DNA from: Pedobacter frigoris
GTDB taxonomy: Bacteria > Bacteroidota > Bacteroidia > Sphingobacteriales > Sphingobacteriaceae
Assembly (NCBI RefSeq): GCF_005116445.1
Contig: NZ_SWBQ01000001.1
Coordinates: 124,001 to 188,000, forward strand
Direction of reading: 5' to 3'
DNA length: 64,000 bases
Shown here: in pieces, positions 43,292 through 51,912 of the stretch
Layout of the letters: each line of letters starts with the position of its first letter
Numbering within the stretch: position 1 is the first letter of the stretch
The notes under the pieces: generated by a model
Seen by the model: the letters and a program-made list of their open reading frames with translations, nothing else
What the model was told of the DNA's origin: nothing
Databases searched by the model: none
Program-made: the position numbers and the translations under genes

Positions 43292-43328
43292 TATATTTGT
43301 TTTTTATTTATTCTTGTGAGCAAATATA
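43292..43328. promoter_or_regulatory. Two opposed -7 elements in the divergent exopolysaccharide promoter region
   Basis: TATATTTG at 43292-43299 points right toward the GT2 gene. The reverse complement of TATATTTG at 43321-43328 points left toward the nine-gene operon. Both match TAnnTTTG exactly; neither has a clear -33 TTG. The left-facing copy is about 104 bp from the Wzc start, so a long 5' leader would result. The 43218-43338 gap is very AT-rich and holds no gene. Confidence 0.5.
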
Positions 43329-43338
43329 TTAATCTATT

Positions 43339-44088
43339 ATGAGAGTTAGTGTGATTACTGCAGTTTTTAATTGCAGCTACTTTATTGAAGATTGTATCAG
43401 GTCAATAATTAGTCAGGAATACCGGGATATAGAATACATTTTAATTGATGGGGGATCCACAGATGGAACATTGGAGATCATCGGTAAATATTCAAAGCAC
43501 ATTTCGTGCATGAGGAGCGAACCCGATCTGTCTATGTATGACGCCATAAATAAAGCCATTGGATTAGCGACAGGGGAAGTGATTGGCGTCTTAAATGCCG
43601 ATGATTTATTAGCAGATCCGGATGTTTTGTCTGCCGTTGTAAATTGTTTCAGAAGAAATTCCTGTGATGCAGTCTATGGAAATCTCTATTTCGTGAAGCG
43701 TAATGATCTTACACAAATTGTGAGGATATGGAAATCCGGTTCGTTTAGGAAATCAGATTTTCGATTCGGCTGGATGCCCCCTCACCCGACTTTATACCTT
43801 AAAAGAGCAGTTTTTAAAAATTGTGGAGAGTATTCATTGTCGTTTGGCAATAGCGGCGATTATGAAATGATTTTAAGACTTTTTTATAAAAATGATGTAT
43901 CAGCGTTTTTTTTGGATAGGGTGATGGTAATTATGAGGACAGGCGGCAGGAGTAATGATTCTTTGCTCAGGATATGTTCAACTGCTTTTCATGATTATAG
44001 GGCTATGAAGTTAAACAGCGTTTTTAATCCGGTTATAGGTGTGATCTTAAAGAAACTGAGAAAATTAAGGCAATTTAGATATGTGTGA
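43339..44088 (+). CDS. GT2 glycosyltransferase (WcaA-like)
   Basis: This 249-residue GT-A enzyme has VITAVFNCSYFIEDCIRSI at the N-terminus, DGGSTDGT, and GVLNADD supplying the metal-binding Asp pair. MPPHPTLYL in the acceptor region is typical of colanic-acid-type GT2 enzymes. It is transcribed divergently from the main exopolysaccharide operon and overlaps the WecA-like gene by 8 bp. The pair probably makes the first two steps of the repeat unit: priming, then the second sugar. The order is inferred. Confidence 0.9.
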   Translation: MRVSVITAVFNCSYFIEDCIRSIISQEYRDIEYILIDGGSTDGTLEIIGKYSKHISCMRSEPDLSMYDAINKAIGLATGEVIGVLNADDLLADPDVLSAVVNCFRRNSCDAVYGNLYFVKRNDLTQIVRIWKSGSFRKSDFRFGWMPPHPTLYLKRAVFKNCGEYSLSFGNSGDYEMILRLFYKNDVSAFFLDRVMVIMRTGGRSNDSLLRICSTAFHDYRAMKLNSVFNPVIGVILKKLRKLRQFRYV

Positions 44089-45136
44089 TTTATTTGGCGT
44101 TTTTTGCATTTCCTTTATTCTTACAGTAATTAAGATACCAATTATCATCGATTATTGTGACTGGTTTGAATTGTATGATGATTTAGAGTTTCATCGGAAA
44201 TGTCATGGTCTTGGAACATCCAGATTAGGAGGAGTTGCCATCTTTTCAGCTTTTATGCTGAGCATGTTGTTACTTTTAAATATTCAGAATGATGAGGTTG
44301 TAGCTTTGTTGATTTCTACGGGAGTTGTATTTTTTATTGGATTAAAAGATGACATTCTGGGTGGAGTGTTACCTGTGGAAAAGGTTCAGGTTCAATTTCT
44401 TGCGGCTGTTGTGCTCGTTTTTATCGGGGATTATAAAATAACGAGCATGTATGGCTTGTTTGGAATCTATGAGCTTAGTGAATTGAGTGCTGCGGTTCTT
44501 TCAATAGGGACTGTGGTTTTTGTTGTCAATGCTTTTAACTTTATCGATGGGGTTGACGGTTTGGCCGGCACTATTGGGTTTATTGTTAATATTAGTTTTG
44601 GGATACTTTTTTTAAAACTTGGGAATACCACTATGGCTTTAGTGTCATTTGGCATAACGGGTGCAATAGCTGGCTTTTTGAGGTATAATTTTGTTTCCGG
44701 AACTGTATTTATGGGAGATGGCGGTTCAATGCTAATTGGGCTGATTTCTATTTCTTCAGCCCTTAGGTTTTTAACATTGAACGGCCAAAATGTGTTAGAT
44801 GCGGACATAGCGGATCTGTCGCCCGCAATTGCGCTGGCAATTTTAATTGTACCTGTATTTGACGGAATCCGGGTGATTTTACTTCGGCTATCACGTGGTA
44901 AATCACCTTTTGCAGGAGATAAAAATCACATACATCATAAACTTAAGTTTTTGGGTTTCAGTGATGTGAGCATTGTTTTGATTCTTGCGTGTTTTAATGT
45001 CTGGATCTTAATCTTAGCATTTTCCCTGAGTTTTCTTAATATTACTGAATTAATAGGTGTTTTATTTTGTGTCTGTATTATTTTTAATATTTGGATAACC
45101 TATAAAAAAAGGAAAAAGAAGTTAATTCCGATGTAA
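44081..45136 (+). CDS. WecA/TagO-like undecaprenyl-phosphate sugar-1-phosphate transferase
   Basis: This 351-residue protein with about 10 membrane segments primes glycan synthesis by moving a HexNAc-1-phosphate, commonly GlcNAc, from UDP onto undecaprenyl phosphate. Family signatures are LKDDILG (the DD pair), NAFNFIDGVDGLAG, FMGDGGS and the HIHHKL cluster near residue 290. It overlaps the GT2 gene by 8 bp and ends 80 bp before gapA. It is a different gene from mraY at 53.4 kb, and its location makes it the likely initiating enzyme of the exopolysaccharide. Confidence 0.92.
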   Translation: MCDLFGVFCISFILTVIKIPIIIDYCDWFELYDDLEFHRKCHGLGTSRLGGVAIFSAFMLSMLLLLNIQNDEVVALLISTGVVFFIGLKDDILGGVLPVEKVQVQFLAAVVLVFIGDYKITSMYGLFGIYELSELSAAVLSIGTVVFVVNAFNFIDGVDGLAGTIGFIVNISFGILFLKLGNTTMALVSFGITGAIAGFLRYNFVSGTVFMGDGGSMLIGLISISSALRFLTLNGQNVLDADIADLSPAIALAILIVPVFDGIRVILLRLSRGKSPFAGDKNHIHHKLKFLGFSDVSIVLILACFNVWILILAFSLSFLNITELIGVLFCVCIIFNIWITYKKRKKKLIPM

Positions 45137-45162
45137 AACTTTGAGATTTCGTTAGGGAATTG

Positions 45163-45194
45163 TTGGCTTGCTCGCTATAATATAGGTACTTTTG
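45163..45194 (+). promoter_or_regulatory. gapA promoter
   Basis: TTG at 45163-45165 and TACTTTTG at 45187-45194 are separated by 21 bp. This fits the Bacteroidota TTG / TAnnTTTG promoter pattern, 23 bp before the gapA start. Confidence 0.6.
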
Positions 45195-45216
45195 CCCGCA
45201 TAAACAGCGCAAAGAA

Positions 45217-46218
45217 ATGAACATCGCAATTAATGGTTTCGGTAGGATAGGACGTATTTTTTTACGTGCTGCAATTGAAAGAAACATAAATGTCATAGCA
45301 ATTAACGATCTTGGAGATACTGCCACCCTTGCCCACCTATTTAAATATGATACGGTACATAGAGGATTTAAGGGGGAAGTCGATTTTGATAAAGAAGGAC
45401 TTATTATTAATGGAAAAAAGATAGTCGTTTTTGCTAAGTCCAATCCATCTGAATTACCCTGGGAGGAGTTAAATGTTGATCTTGTTCTGGAATCAACAGG
45501 TAAATTTACCAGTAGGTCCGGCGCCGAGCAGCATTTGAAGGCCGGAGCAAAACAGGTGTTGATTTCAGCCCCTTCTGCAGATAAGGACATTCCGATGGTA
45601 GTCCTGGGGGTAAATGACAGCGATGTAGATTTTAGTTCTCCAATACTTTCCAACGCCTCATGTACTACCAATAACGTGGCGCCCATGGTTAAAATCCTTG
45701 ACGACAATTGGGGGATCCTGGATGGATACATTACAACCGTTCATTCGATGACTGGTGATCAGAATTTGCATGATGCTCCACATAAAGATTTGCGAAGAGC
45801 AAGAGCGGCCTCAGCATCCATCATTCCCACAAGTACAGGCGCTGCTAAGGCAATTACAAATATATTTCCACACCTTGAAGGTAAGTTGGGCGGGGCCGGA
45901 ATAAGGGTGCCTGTGCTAAACGGATCATTAACCGATTTCACTTGTATCCTTAAATCTCCAACAACAATAGCAGAGATCAATGCCGCTTTTAAAAGAGCGT
46001 CTGAAAATGAATTGTTAGGTATTGTAGAATACACTGAAGATCCAATTGTTTCTGTAGATATTTTGGATAATACCCATTCCTGCATATTTGATGCGCAATT
46101 GACTTCTATCGTAGGGGACTTAGTGAAGGTAGTGGGATGGTATGACAATGAATCGGGATATTCTTCCAGATTAGTTGATGTGGTTCAAAGGATACTGGCG
46201 ACTAAGGCTCAAGTATAA
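45217..46218 (+). CDS. gapA: Type I glyceraldehyde-3-phosphate dehydrogenase
   Basis: This 333-residue glycolytic enzyme oxidises glyceraldehyde-3-phosphate with phosphate and NAD+. The NAD-binding GFGRIGR is at residues 7-13. Asp 31 after the second strand favours NAD over NADP. Catalytic Cys 149 lies in SNASCTTNN and His 176 in TVHSMTGDQ. The C-terminal WYDNESGYSSR is intact. It has its own promoter and is followed by a 416-bp gap before pgk, so the two glycolytic genes are neighbours but probably separately transcribed. Confidence 0.97.
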   Translation: MNIAINGFGRIGRIFLRAAIERNINVIAINDLGDTATLAHLFKYDTVHRGFKGEVDFDKEGLIINGKKIVVFAKSNPSELPWEELNVDLVLESTGKFTSRSGAEQHLKAGAKQVLISAPSADKDIPMVVLGVNDSDVDFSSPILSNASCTTNNVAPMVKILDDNWGILDGYITTVHSMTGDQNLHDAPHKDLRRARAASASIIPTSTGAAKAITNIFPHLEGKLGGAGIRVPVLNGSLTDFTCILKSPTTIAEINAAFKRASENELLGIVEYTEDPIVSVDILDNTHSCIFDAQLTSIVGDLVKVVGWYDNESGYSSRLVDVVQRILATKAQV

Positions 46219-46537
46219 CTGCAAATGAAATATTGCCTCTGAGTACTTTGTTCCGTACTGCATTTGGTTTGCTTTTGATGTGTGTTCGTAGATTTACAAC
46301 TGAAACGCAGCAACTATACAACCCCTACACAACCGTTGGAGAAGCTGTAGCCCTTCCAACCCTTGAGTAACCCCTATGAAGGACTTGTGGAGAGCTTTTG
46401 TAGATGCGAACGTAAAACGAATACAGAACAAAAGTAAACAGGCAGTTCATGAGGAATTGGATATAATAAAGAAAGAGGGAAGGTGATGGTGTATTTAGAA
46501 GGATCAGACACAAAAGGACAATTCATTCCTTTGCAGA
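46219..46537. other. Intergenic region between gapA and the pgk promoter, no gene recognised
   Basis: This stretch of about 320 bp holds no convincing gene. An ATG-started 36-codon frame (46376-46486, MKDLWRAFVDANVKRIQNK...) and a minus-strand 62-codon frame lack recognisable features. A short hairpin GTTGGA / TCCAAC (46335-46360) lies in a C-rich patch with repeated AACCC and CCCTAC words. That composition differs from the AT-rich intergenic DNA elsewhere and may be a relic or an unrecognised RNA. Confidence 0.3.
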
Positions 46538-46568
46538 TTGGGCGAAGTGATAAATTGCTATATATTTG
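46538..46568 (+). promoter_or_regulatory. pgk promoter
   Basis: TTG at 46538-46540 and TATATTTG at 46561-46568, spaced by 20 bp, match the Bacteroidota promoter consensus well. The pgk ATG follows 66 bp later. Confidence 0.7.
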
Positions 46569-46634
46569 CTATACAAAACTGACCCGTTTAAAACGAACTA
46601 CATACATACTAAAACCATACTATAAAATTATTTA

Positions 46635-47831
46635 ATGATGAGAACAATAGATCAATGCAATTTTGCTGATAAAAAAGCTTTAGTCCGGGTAGATTTTAAT
46701 GTCCCTTTAGACAAAGATTTCAATATTACAGACGATAAGAGAATGCGTGCTGCATTGCCTACCATTACTAAAATATTAAATGACGGTGGCAGTGTGATCT
46801 TGATGTCTCACCTGGGAAGACCAAAAGGTGGCCCGGAAGATAAATATTCATTGAAACATATTTTAGGTGATTTATCCAGGATGCTGGATATCGAAGTGCA
46901 GTTTGCGGATGATTGTATAGGTGCTCAGGCAGTGGATAAGGCTAGAAATCTTGTTCCCGGACAAGTATTACTACTGGAAAACCTTCGTTTCTACAAAGAA
47001 GAGGAAAAAGGTGATAAGGCTTTTGCAGAGAAGCTGTCGAAACTGGGTAATGTTTATGTAAACGACGCATTTGGGACAGCACACCGTGCTCATGCTTCTA
47101 CGGCGATTATTGCAGAATTCTTCTCTAATGACAAATACTTTGGCTACCTGATGGCTGAGGAATTGAAAAATGCAGAGAAAGTGAACCATGGTGCTGATAA
47201 ACCTTTTACAGCAATTATGGGAGGTGCTAAAGTTTCTGATAAAATTTTATTGATTGAAAGTTTACTGGATAAAGTAGATAACCTGATTATAGGTGGTGGT
47301 ATGGCTTATACTTTTGCTAAAGCACAGGGTGGTGAAATAGGTACATCTTTGTTAGAGGAAGACAGAATGGCACTATGCCTAGAGCTGCTTGAAAAAGCTA
47401 AAGCTAAAGGCGTAAACCTGATTTTGCCGGTAGATACCATCATCGCAGATAAATTTGATAATGATGCCAGAAAAGATGCTGTTGATTCTGGCGAGATTCC
47501 TGCAGACTGGATGGGCTTAGATATAGGTACAAAAAGCATCGAACTGTTTTCAAAAGTAATCAAAGATTCTAAAACACTATTGTGGAATGGACCTATGGGC
47601 GTTTTTGAGATGGCAAATTTCGAGCAGGGAACCCGTGCGATAGCCAATGCTGTTGTTGAAGCTACCCAAAATAATGGTGCTTTTTCTTTAATCGGCGGTG
47701 GTGATTCTGCTGCGGCAATCGCTAAGTTCAATTTAGAAGATAAAGTTAGCTATGTGTCTACCGGTGGTGGAGCATTGTTGGAATATATGGAAGGTAAGGA
47801 GTTGCCTGGTGTTAAGGCTATTAATGATTAG
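46635..47831 (+). CDS. pgk: Phosphoglycerate kinase
   Basis: This 398-residue cytoplasmic glycolytic kinase makes ATP from 1,3-bisphosphoglycerate and ADP. Signatures include [10 protein letters not shown] at about 18-27, SHLGRPKGG at about 60-68, and the basic-patch [12 protein letters not shown] at about 115-126. [12 protein letters not shown] and GGGDSAAAI near the C-terminal nucleotide site are also present. Start ATG 46635 is followed at once by a second ATG (46638), and either could be used. A strong terminator ends the transcript before the division cluster. Confidence 0.97.
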   Translation: MMRTIDQCNFADKKALVRVDFNVPLDKDFNITDDKRMRAALPTITKILNDGGSVILMSHLGRPKGGPEDKYSLKHILGDLSRMLDIEVQFADDCIGAQAVDKARNLVPGQVLLLENLRFYKEEEKGDKAFAEKLSKLGNVYVNDAFGTAHRAHASTAIIAEFFSNDKYFGYLMAEELKNAEKVNHGADKPFTAIMGGAKVSDKILLIESLLDKVDNLIIGGGMAYTFAKAQGGEIGTSLLEEDRMALCLELLEKAKAKGVNLILPVDTIIADKFDNDARKDAVDSGEIPADWMGLDIGTKSIELFSKVIKDSKTLLWNGPMGVFEMANFEQGTRAIANAVVEATQNNGAFSLIGGGDSAAAIAKFNLEDKVSYVSTGGGALLEYMEGKELPGVKAIND

Positions 47832-47852
47832 TAGGCCTGACTCATTTTAAGG

Positions 47853-47889
47853 ACAGGCGTTTCGTTTTTACGAGACGCCTGTTTTTTTT
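47853..47889 (+). terminator. Terminator after pgk
   Basis: ACAGGCGTTTCGT pairs with ACGAGACGCCTGT (one G-T wobble) around a short T loop, followed by T8. It isolates pgk from the division cluster. Confidence 0.92.
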
Positions 47890-47942
47890 ACCACTTCCTC
47901 CCACCGCTATTTTATGGCTTTTTGAGTCAAAAATGGGGGAAA

Positions 47943-48000
47943 GTGGTAGGTAAATAATATGTGGAAAACTTTTTGTGGTAGAATGTGGTAAAAAGTGGTA
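47943..48000 (+). promoter_or_regulatory. GTGGTA repeat array, candidate MraZ operator of the dcw cluster
   Basis: GTGGTA occurs at 47943, 47975, 47985 and 47995, and GTGGAA at 47961. The last three copies have an exact 10-bp period, so they face one side of the helix. MraZ proteins bind arrays of TGGG- or AAAGTGG-like boxes with 10-bp spacing in front of their own gene. An inverted copy (TACCACTT at 47889) faces the array and could form a stem with 47935-47948. A near-consensus -7 (TATTTTTA, 48009-48016) follows, so binding would cover the -33 region and repress mraZ. Confidence 0.7.
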
Positions 48001-48043
48001 GAAGTACCTATTTTTACACTACATAAAAAGCGCATATATTGTT

Positions 48044-48517
48044 ATGGTTCAGTTATTAGGAGAATTTGATTGTAAATTAGACGCGAAAGGACGCTTGATG
48101 GTCCCTTCGAGTTTAAAAAAACAATTGCCTAATGTTGAGCAAGAGGGACTTGTGGTTAATAGGGGTTTTGAGAAACACCTGGTAATTTACCCTAAGAAAG
48201 TATGGGAAACGATAGTGGAGGACTTGAGTAAGCTGAATCCGTACGAACAAAAAAACAGAGAATTTATAAGGTTATTTACACGTGGTGCGACAGAATTGAC
48301 ACTGGATGCTACCGGTAGGATTAATTTGCCTAACTCCCTGATGGAGTCTGTGGGCATTGAAATCAATTCCGAGTTGGTACTCGCATGTCAGTTTGATAAG
48401 ATTGAGGTTTGGTCCAAAAAATCTTATGAAGCGTTGTTTGATAAAGATCCTGCTGATTTCGCAATGCTTGCGGCTGAGGTAATGGGTGATAAGAACAGGA
48501 GGGAAGATGGAAAATAA
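48044..48517 (+). CDS. mraZ: MraZ transcriptional regulator / division cluster protein
   Basis: This 157-residue protein has two SpoVT/AbrB-like half-domains. The first is GEFDCKLDAKGRLMVPSSLKKQL (about 6-28) and the second TLDATGRINLPNSLME (about 85-100). MraZ forms a ring that binds DNA repeats upstream of its own gene and controls the dcw operon. The upstream 10-bp-period GTGGTA array is its likely target. It overlaps rsmH by 11 bp, the first of the tight junctions in this operon. Confidence 0.97.
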   Translation: MVQLLGEFDCKLDAKGRLMVPSSLKKQLPNVEQEGLVVNRGFEKHLVIYPKKVWETIVEDLSKLNPYEQKNREFIRLFTRGATELTLDATGRINLPNSLMESVGIEINSELVLACQFDKIEVWSKKSYEALFDKDPADFAMLAAEVMGDKNRREDGK

Positions 48518-49412
48518 CTACCACGTTCCTGTAATGTTAAAAGAATGTATCGATGGTTTAAACATTAAACCTGATGGTGTGTATGTGGATGTAACTTTCG
48601 GGGGTGGTGGTCACTCGAGGGAGATATTGAAACATTTAGGCAAGGATGGTGTCCTGATCGCTTTTGATCAGGACCCTGACGCACAACGAAATAAAATAGA
48701 TGATCCGCGCTTTTTGTTTGTGGATCAGAACTTCGCCTTTTTAAAAAACAATCTTCGTCTGCTTGGTTTTAAATCGGTCGATGGTATTCTGGCTGATTTG
48801 GGTGTTTCTTCTCATCAGTTTAATGAAGCTGAACGCGGTTTTTCTACCCGGTTTGAATCTGTGTTGGATATGCGCATGGATAAGCAGGGTAAGTTGACCG
48901 CCGCAGAAGTTTTGAATACCTATTCGGAAGACCAGCTGCATAAGATTTTTGGAATATATGGAGAGGTGAAAAATGCGAAGTCGCTGGCCAAGGCTGTGGT
49001 GACAGGACGTGTGGAGCAGCCTGTGCAGACGCTTGCCGATTTTAAAAAGGTTGCTGGTGCGCATATTCCAAAAGGCAAGGAGCATAAATATATGGCGCAG
49101 GTTTTTCAGGCGCTCAGAATTGAGGTTAACGCCGAAATTAATGTTTTGGAAAGTTTTCTGGTGCAGACTGCGGATGTATTGAAAAGCGGCGGTCGTTTGG
49201 TGGTGATGTCTTATCATTCTCTGGAGGACAGGCCTGTAAAGAATTTTTTAGCCAAAGGCAAGCTTAAAGGTGAAGTAGAGAAGGATTTCTTTGGGAATGA
49301 GTTGAAGCCTTTTAAGGTGATTACGAGGAAAGCTGTGGTGGCTGATGAAGAGGAATTGCTGCGTAACAGTAGGTCCAGGAGTGCGAAACTGAGGATTGGG
49401 GAGAAGTTATGA
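48507..49412 (+). CDS. rsmH: 16S rRNA (cytosine1402-N4)-methyltransferase
   Basis: This 301-residue S-adenosylmethionine-dependent enzyme N4-methylates C1402 of 16S rRNA. Start ATG 48507 has a strong AGGAGGGA ribosome site 2-9 bp upstream, unusual for this phylum; the in-frame GTG at 48486 is not needed. Motifs are YHVPVMLKE, VDVTFGGGGHS (SAM-binding), and SYHSLEDRPVKNF near the C-terminus. It overlaps mraZ by 11 bp and ftsL by 4 bp. Confidence 0.97.
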   Translation: MENNYHVPVMLKECIDGLNIKPDGVYVDVTFGGGGHSREILKHLGKDGVLIAFDQDPDAQRNKIDDPRFLFVDQNFAFLKNNLRLLGFKSVDGILADLGVSSHQFNEAERGFSTRFESVLDMRMDKQGKLTAAEVLNTYSEDQLHKIFGIYGEVKNAKSLAKAVVTGRVEQPVQTLADFKKVAGAHIPKGKEHKYMAQVFQALRIEVNAEINVLESFLVQTADVLKSGGRLVVMSYHSLEDRPVKNFLAKGKLKGEVEKDFFGNELKPFKVITRKAVVADEEELLRNSRSRSAKLRIGEKL

Positions 49413-49822
49413 ATAATAAGTTCAGAGAACATATAGAAAATGATGAGCCTGAATTGGAAGAAGAAATTGAGGTAAAGGCTAAGAAAAAGGAGCCTTCAAC
49501 TGAAAATTTGTTCTTTAAAAAGTTATTTACTGAGGGTGTGGTTAGTAAAGAGGCAGCAACGGAGATGTTACCGTTTTTGATTTTTCTCTCGGTACTGTGC
49601 ATGTTATATATTGCAAACAGTCACATGGCGGTGAAGAACATCAGAAACATTGATAAATTAAATAAAGAAGTAAAAGAACTGAGCTGGGAATATAAGTCAC
49701 TTAAAGCTGATTTGATGTTTAAGAGCAAGCTGACAGAGGTTGCGAAAAAAGTAGACACATTGGGTATTAAGGAGCTAACCGAGCCACCAAAAAAAATTAT
49801 AATAAACAGTAATGAATATTAG
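49409..49822 (+). CDS. ftsL: FtsL-like cell division protein
   Basis: This 137-residue bitopic protein has an acidic/basic cytoplasmic N-terminus of about 48 residues and one membrane helix near 51-71 (EMLPFLIFLSVLCMLYIAN). A periplasmic coiled coil follows (about 80-115, NKEVKELSWEYKSLKADLMFKSKLTEVAKK). Sequence similarity to enterobacterial FtsL is low, but size, topology and position between rsmH and ftsI identify it. The N-terminal tail is longer than in E. coli. It would link FtsQ/FtsB-type proteins to FtsW and FtsI at the septum. Confidence 0.85.
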   Translation: MNNKFREHIENDEPELEEEIEVKAKKKEPSTENLFFKKLFTEGVVSKEAATEMLPFLIFLSVLCMLYIANSHMAVKNIRNIDKLNKEVKELSWEYKSLKADLMFKSKLTEVAKKVDTLGIKELTEPPKKIIINSNEY

Positions 49823-51911
49823 AGCTAACATATTATTGCGTGTTTATCTGTCTTTCGGACTGATTGTGCTGTTTGCCGTGGCAGTATTGATCAGGCTTTG
49901 CGATGTACAGTTTGTGGAGGGACATAGATGGCGTGCCATGGCCGATAGTCTCTCTACAAAGTATATCAATGTAGAAGCTGCGCGCGGTAATATTTATTCG
50001 GTAGATGGTAGTCTTTTGGCTACTTCTATCCCTGAATATGAACTGCGTATGGATATGTTTGCAGGAGGAATAGCTGATAATACATTATTCGACAGCAAGG
50101 TGGATTCCCTGGCGCTTCGAATGTCACAGTTTTTTAAAGACAAAACTCCTAAAGAGTATTCAAGGTATTTACGTTCGGCCAGAAGGGATAGTGCCCGTTA
50201 CCTGCTAATCAAGCGAAAAGTGGGTTATCAGGAATTAAAAACGATCAGAACTTTTCCCTTATATAACGTAGGAAAATATACCGGAGGTCTGATTGCGGTT
50301 CAGCAGAATAAAAGAATAAAGCCATTTAAATATCTGGCTTCCAGAACTATTGGCTATAAAAATGAAAATGTAAGTAATGGTGTAGGTTTGGAAGGAGCAT
50401 TTGGGGAATACATTAATGGAGAAAAAGGAAGAAGGCTTGTTCAGAGAATTTCAGGCGGCGTTTGGATGCCGGTTAATGACGAGGCTGAAGTAGCGCCAAA
50501 AGAAGGTGCAGATATCATTTCTACCATTGACATCAACATGCAGGATTTAGCGCAAAGTGCGCTTGAGAAACAGTTGAAAATCAGTGATGCTGATTTTGGT
50601 ACTGTGATATTAATGGAGGTGGCAACCGGTGAGATCAGAGCTGTTGCTAATTATTCCAGAGTGAAAGAGGGAGTTTACGAAGAACAGTTTAATTATGCGA
50701 TCGGTGGCAGTCAGGATCCGGGATCTACATTTAAGCTAGCCTCTTACATGGCCTTATTGGAAGATAATAAGGTAGATACCAACACGATGGTGGCTACCGG
50801 TGATGGCTTTTATAAAATTCCTGGCCATACCATTAAAGATTCTCATGGAGGAATAGGTACGGTAACAGTAATGAAGGCTTTTGAGCAGTCTGCAAATACT
50901 GCTGTGGCAAAGTTGGTGAATATGAATTACCAGGATGACCCCTCAGAGTTTACTGATCATCTGTATGATATCCATATGAATGAGCCGCTGGGTCTGCAGA
51001 TTCCTGGAGAGGCTAAGCCCGTGATTAAGAGTCCTAAGAATAAATCGTGGACTAAGATGTCTTTACCGCAAATGGCTTATGGTTATGAAATGATGATTAC
51101 CCCTCTTCAAATGCTTACGTTTTATAATGCGGTAGCAAATAATGGGAAATACATTGCGCCAATTTTTGTAAAAGAAATCAGGCGTCTGGGTAATCCTGTA
51201 CAGCAATTTAAGGCAAGGGTGATTAAAGATCAGATCTGTTCGCAGAGGACACTTAAGAAGCTGCAGGCTATGCTGGAGAATGTAGTGACTCAGGGTACAG
51301 GTAAATTGATGGGTTCACCATTGTACAGGGTTGCTGGTAAAACCGGTACTGCACAAGTTGCTGATGCAAACAGGGGTTACAAGGGTAAACGGAGCTACCA
51401 AGCTTCATTCTGCGGGTATTTCCCTGCCGATAAGCCAAAGTATTCAATTATGGTATCTATAAACGGTCCTAAAAATGGGTATTATGGAGCCCAGGTGGCG
51501 GGACCCGTATTTAAAGAGATCGCTGATCGCATTTATGCAAGTGATATGCAGATGTATAATAATATACCAGATCATCTGGTGGGCAATACGAGTAATCCGG
51601 AAGCAAAAGCGGGTCAGAGTAAAGCTGTAAAAAAAGTATATAACGCATTTGGTATTAAAGCACTCTATGCGGCAAAGTCGCCATATTTTAATTCCCTGGA
51701 TACCAGCAATGGGGTTGTGTATGAAGAGTTTAGTGCATTAAAAGGAGTGATGCCCAATATTGACGGTATGGGCTTAAAGGATGCCTTGTACCTGTTGGGT
51801 AATGCGGGTTTGAAAACCAATGTAAAAGGACGTGGTAAAGTTATAGCACAATCTATTCCGGCAGGAAGTAAGATCGGAAAAGGCTTGTCTGTACAAATAG
51901 AATTACAATAA
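49812..51911 (+). CDS. ftsI: Septal peptidoglycan transpeptidase with PASTA domain (FtsI/PBP3-like)
   Basis: This 699-residue class B penicillin-binding protein cross-links septal peptidoglycan. A membrane anchor lies at about 12-32. The dimerisation domain (EAARGNIYSVDGSLLATS) follows, then the transpeptidase domain. The domain has active Ser 305 in STFK, SAN at 360-362 and KTG at 510-512. A C-terminal PASTA domain at about 640-699 (GVMPNIDGMGLKDAL) is present, a feature absent from E. coli FtsI but usual in Bacteroidota. It overlaps ftsL by 11 bp and precedes murE by 1 bp. Confidence 0.96.
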   Translation: MNIRANILLRVYLSFGLIVLFAVAVLIRLCDVQFVEGHRWRAMADSLSTKYINVEAARGNIYSVDGSLLATSIPEYELRMDMFAGGIADNTLFDSKVDSLALRMSQFFKDKTPKEYSRYLRSARRDSARYLLIKRKVGYQELKTIRTFPLYNVGKYTGGLIAVQQNKRIKPFKYLASRTIGYKNENVSNGVGLEGAFGEYINGEKGRRLVQRISGGVWMPVNDEAEVAPKEGADIISTIDINMQDLAQSALEKQLKISDADFGTVILMEVATGEIRAVANYSRVKEGVYEEQFNYAIGGSQDPGSTFKLASYMALLEDNKVDTNTMVATGDGFYKIPGHTIKDSHGGIGTVTVMKAFEQSANTAVAKLVNMNYQDDPSEFTDHLYDIHMNEPLGLQIPGEAKPVIKSPKNKSWTKMSLPQMAYGYEMMITPLQMLTFYNAVANNGKYIAPIFVKEIRRLGNPVQQFKARVIKDQICSQRTLKKLQAMLENVVTQGTGKLMGSPLYRVAGKTGTAQVADANRGYKGKRSYQASFCGYFPADKPKYSIMVSINGPKNGYYGAQVAGPVFKEIADRIYASDMQMYNNIPDHLVGNTSNPEAKAGQSKAVKKVYNAFGIKALYAAKSPYFNSLDTSNGVVYEEFSALKGVMPNIDGMGLKDALYLLGNAGLKTNVKGRGKVIAQSIPAGSKIGKGLSVQIELQ

Positions 51912-51912
51912 G

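Noticed and set aside
46325..46513. 62-codon minus-strand frame between gapA and pgk
   Set aside because: Hydrophobic stretch by chance; no start context, no family, and a competing short plus-strand frame equally weak.
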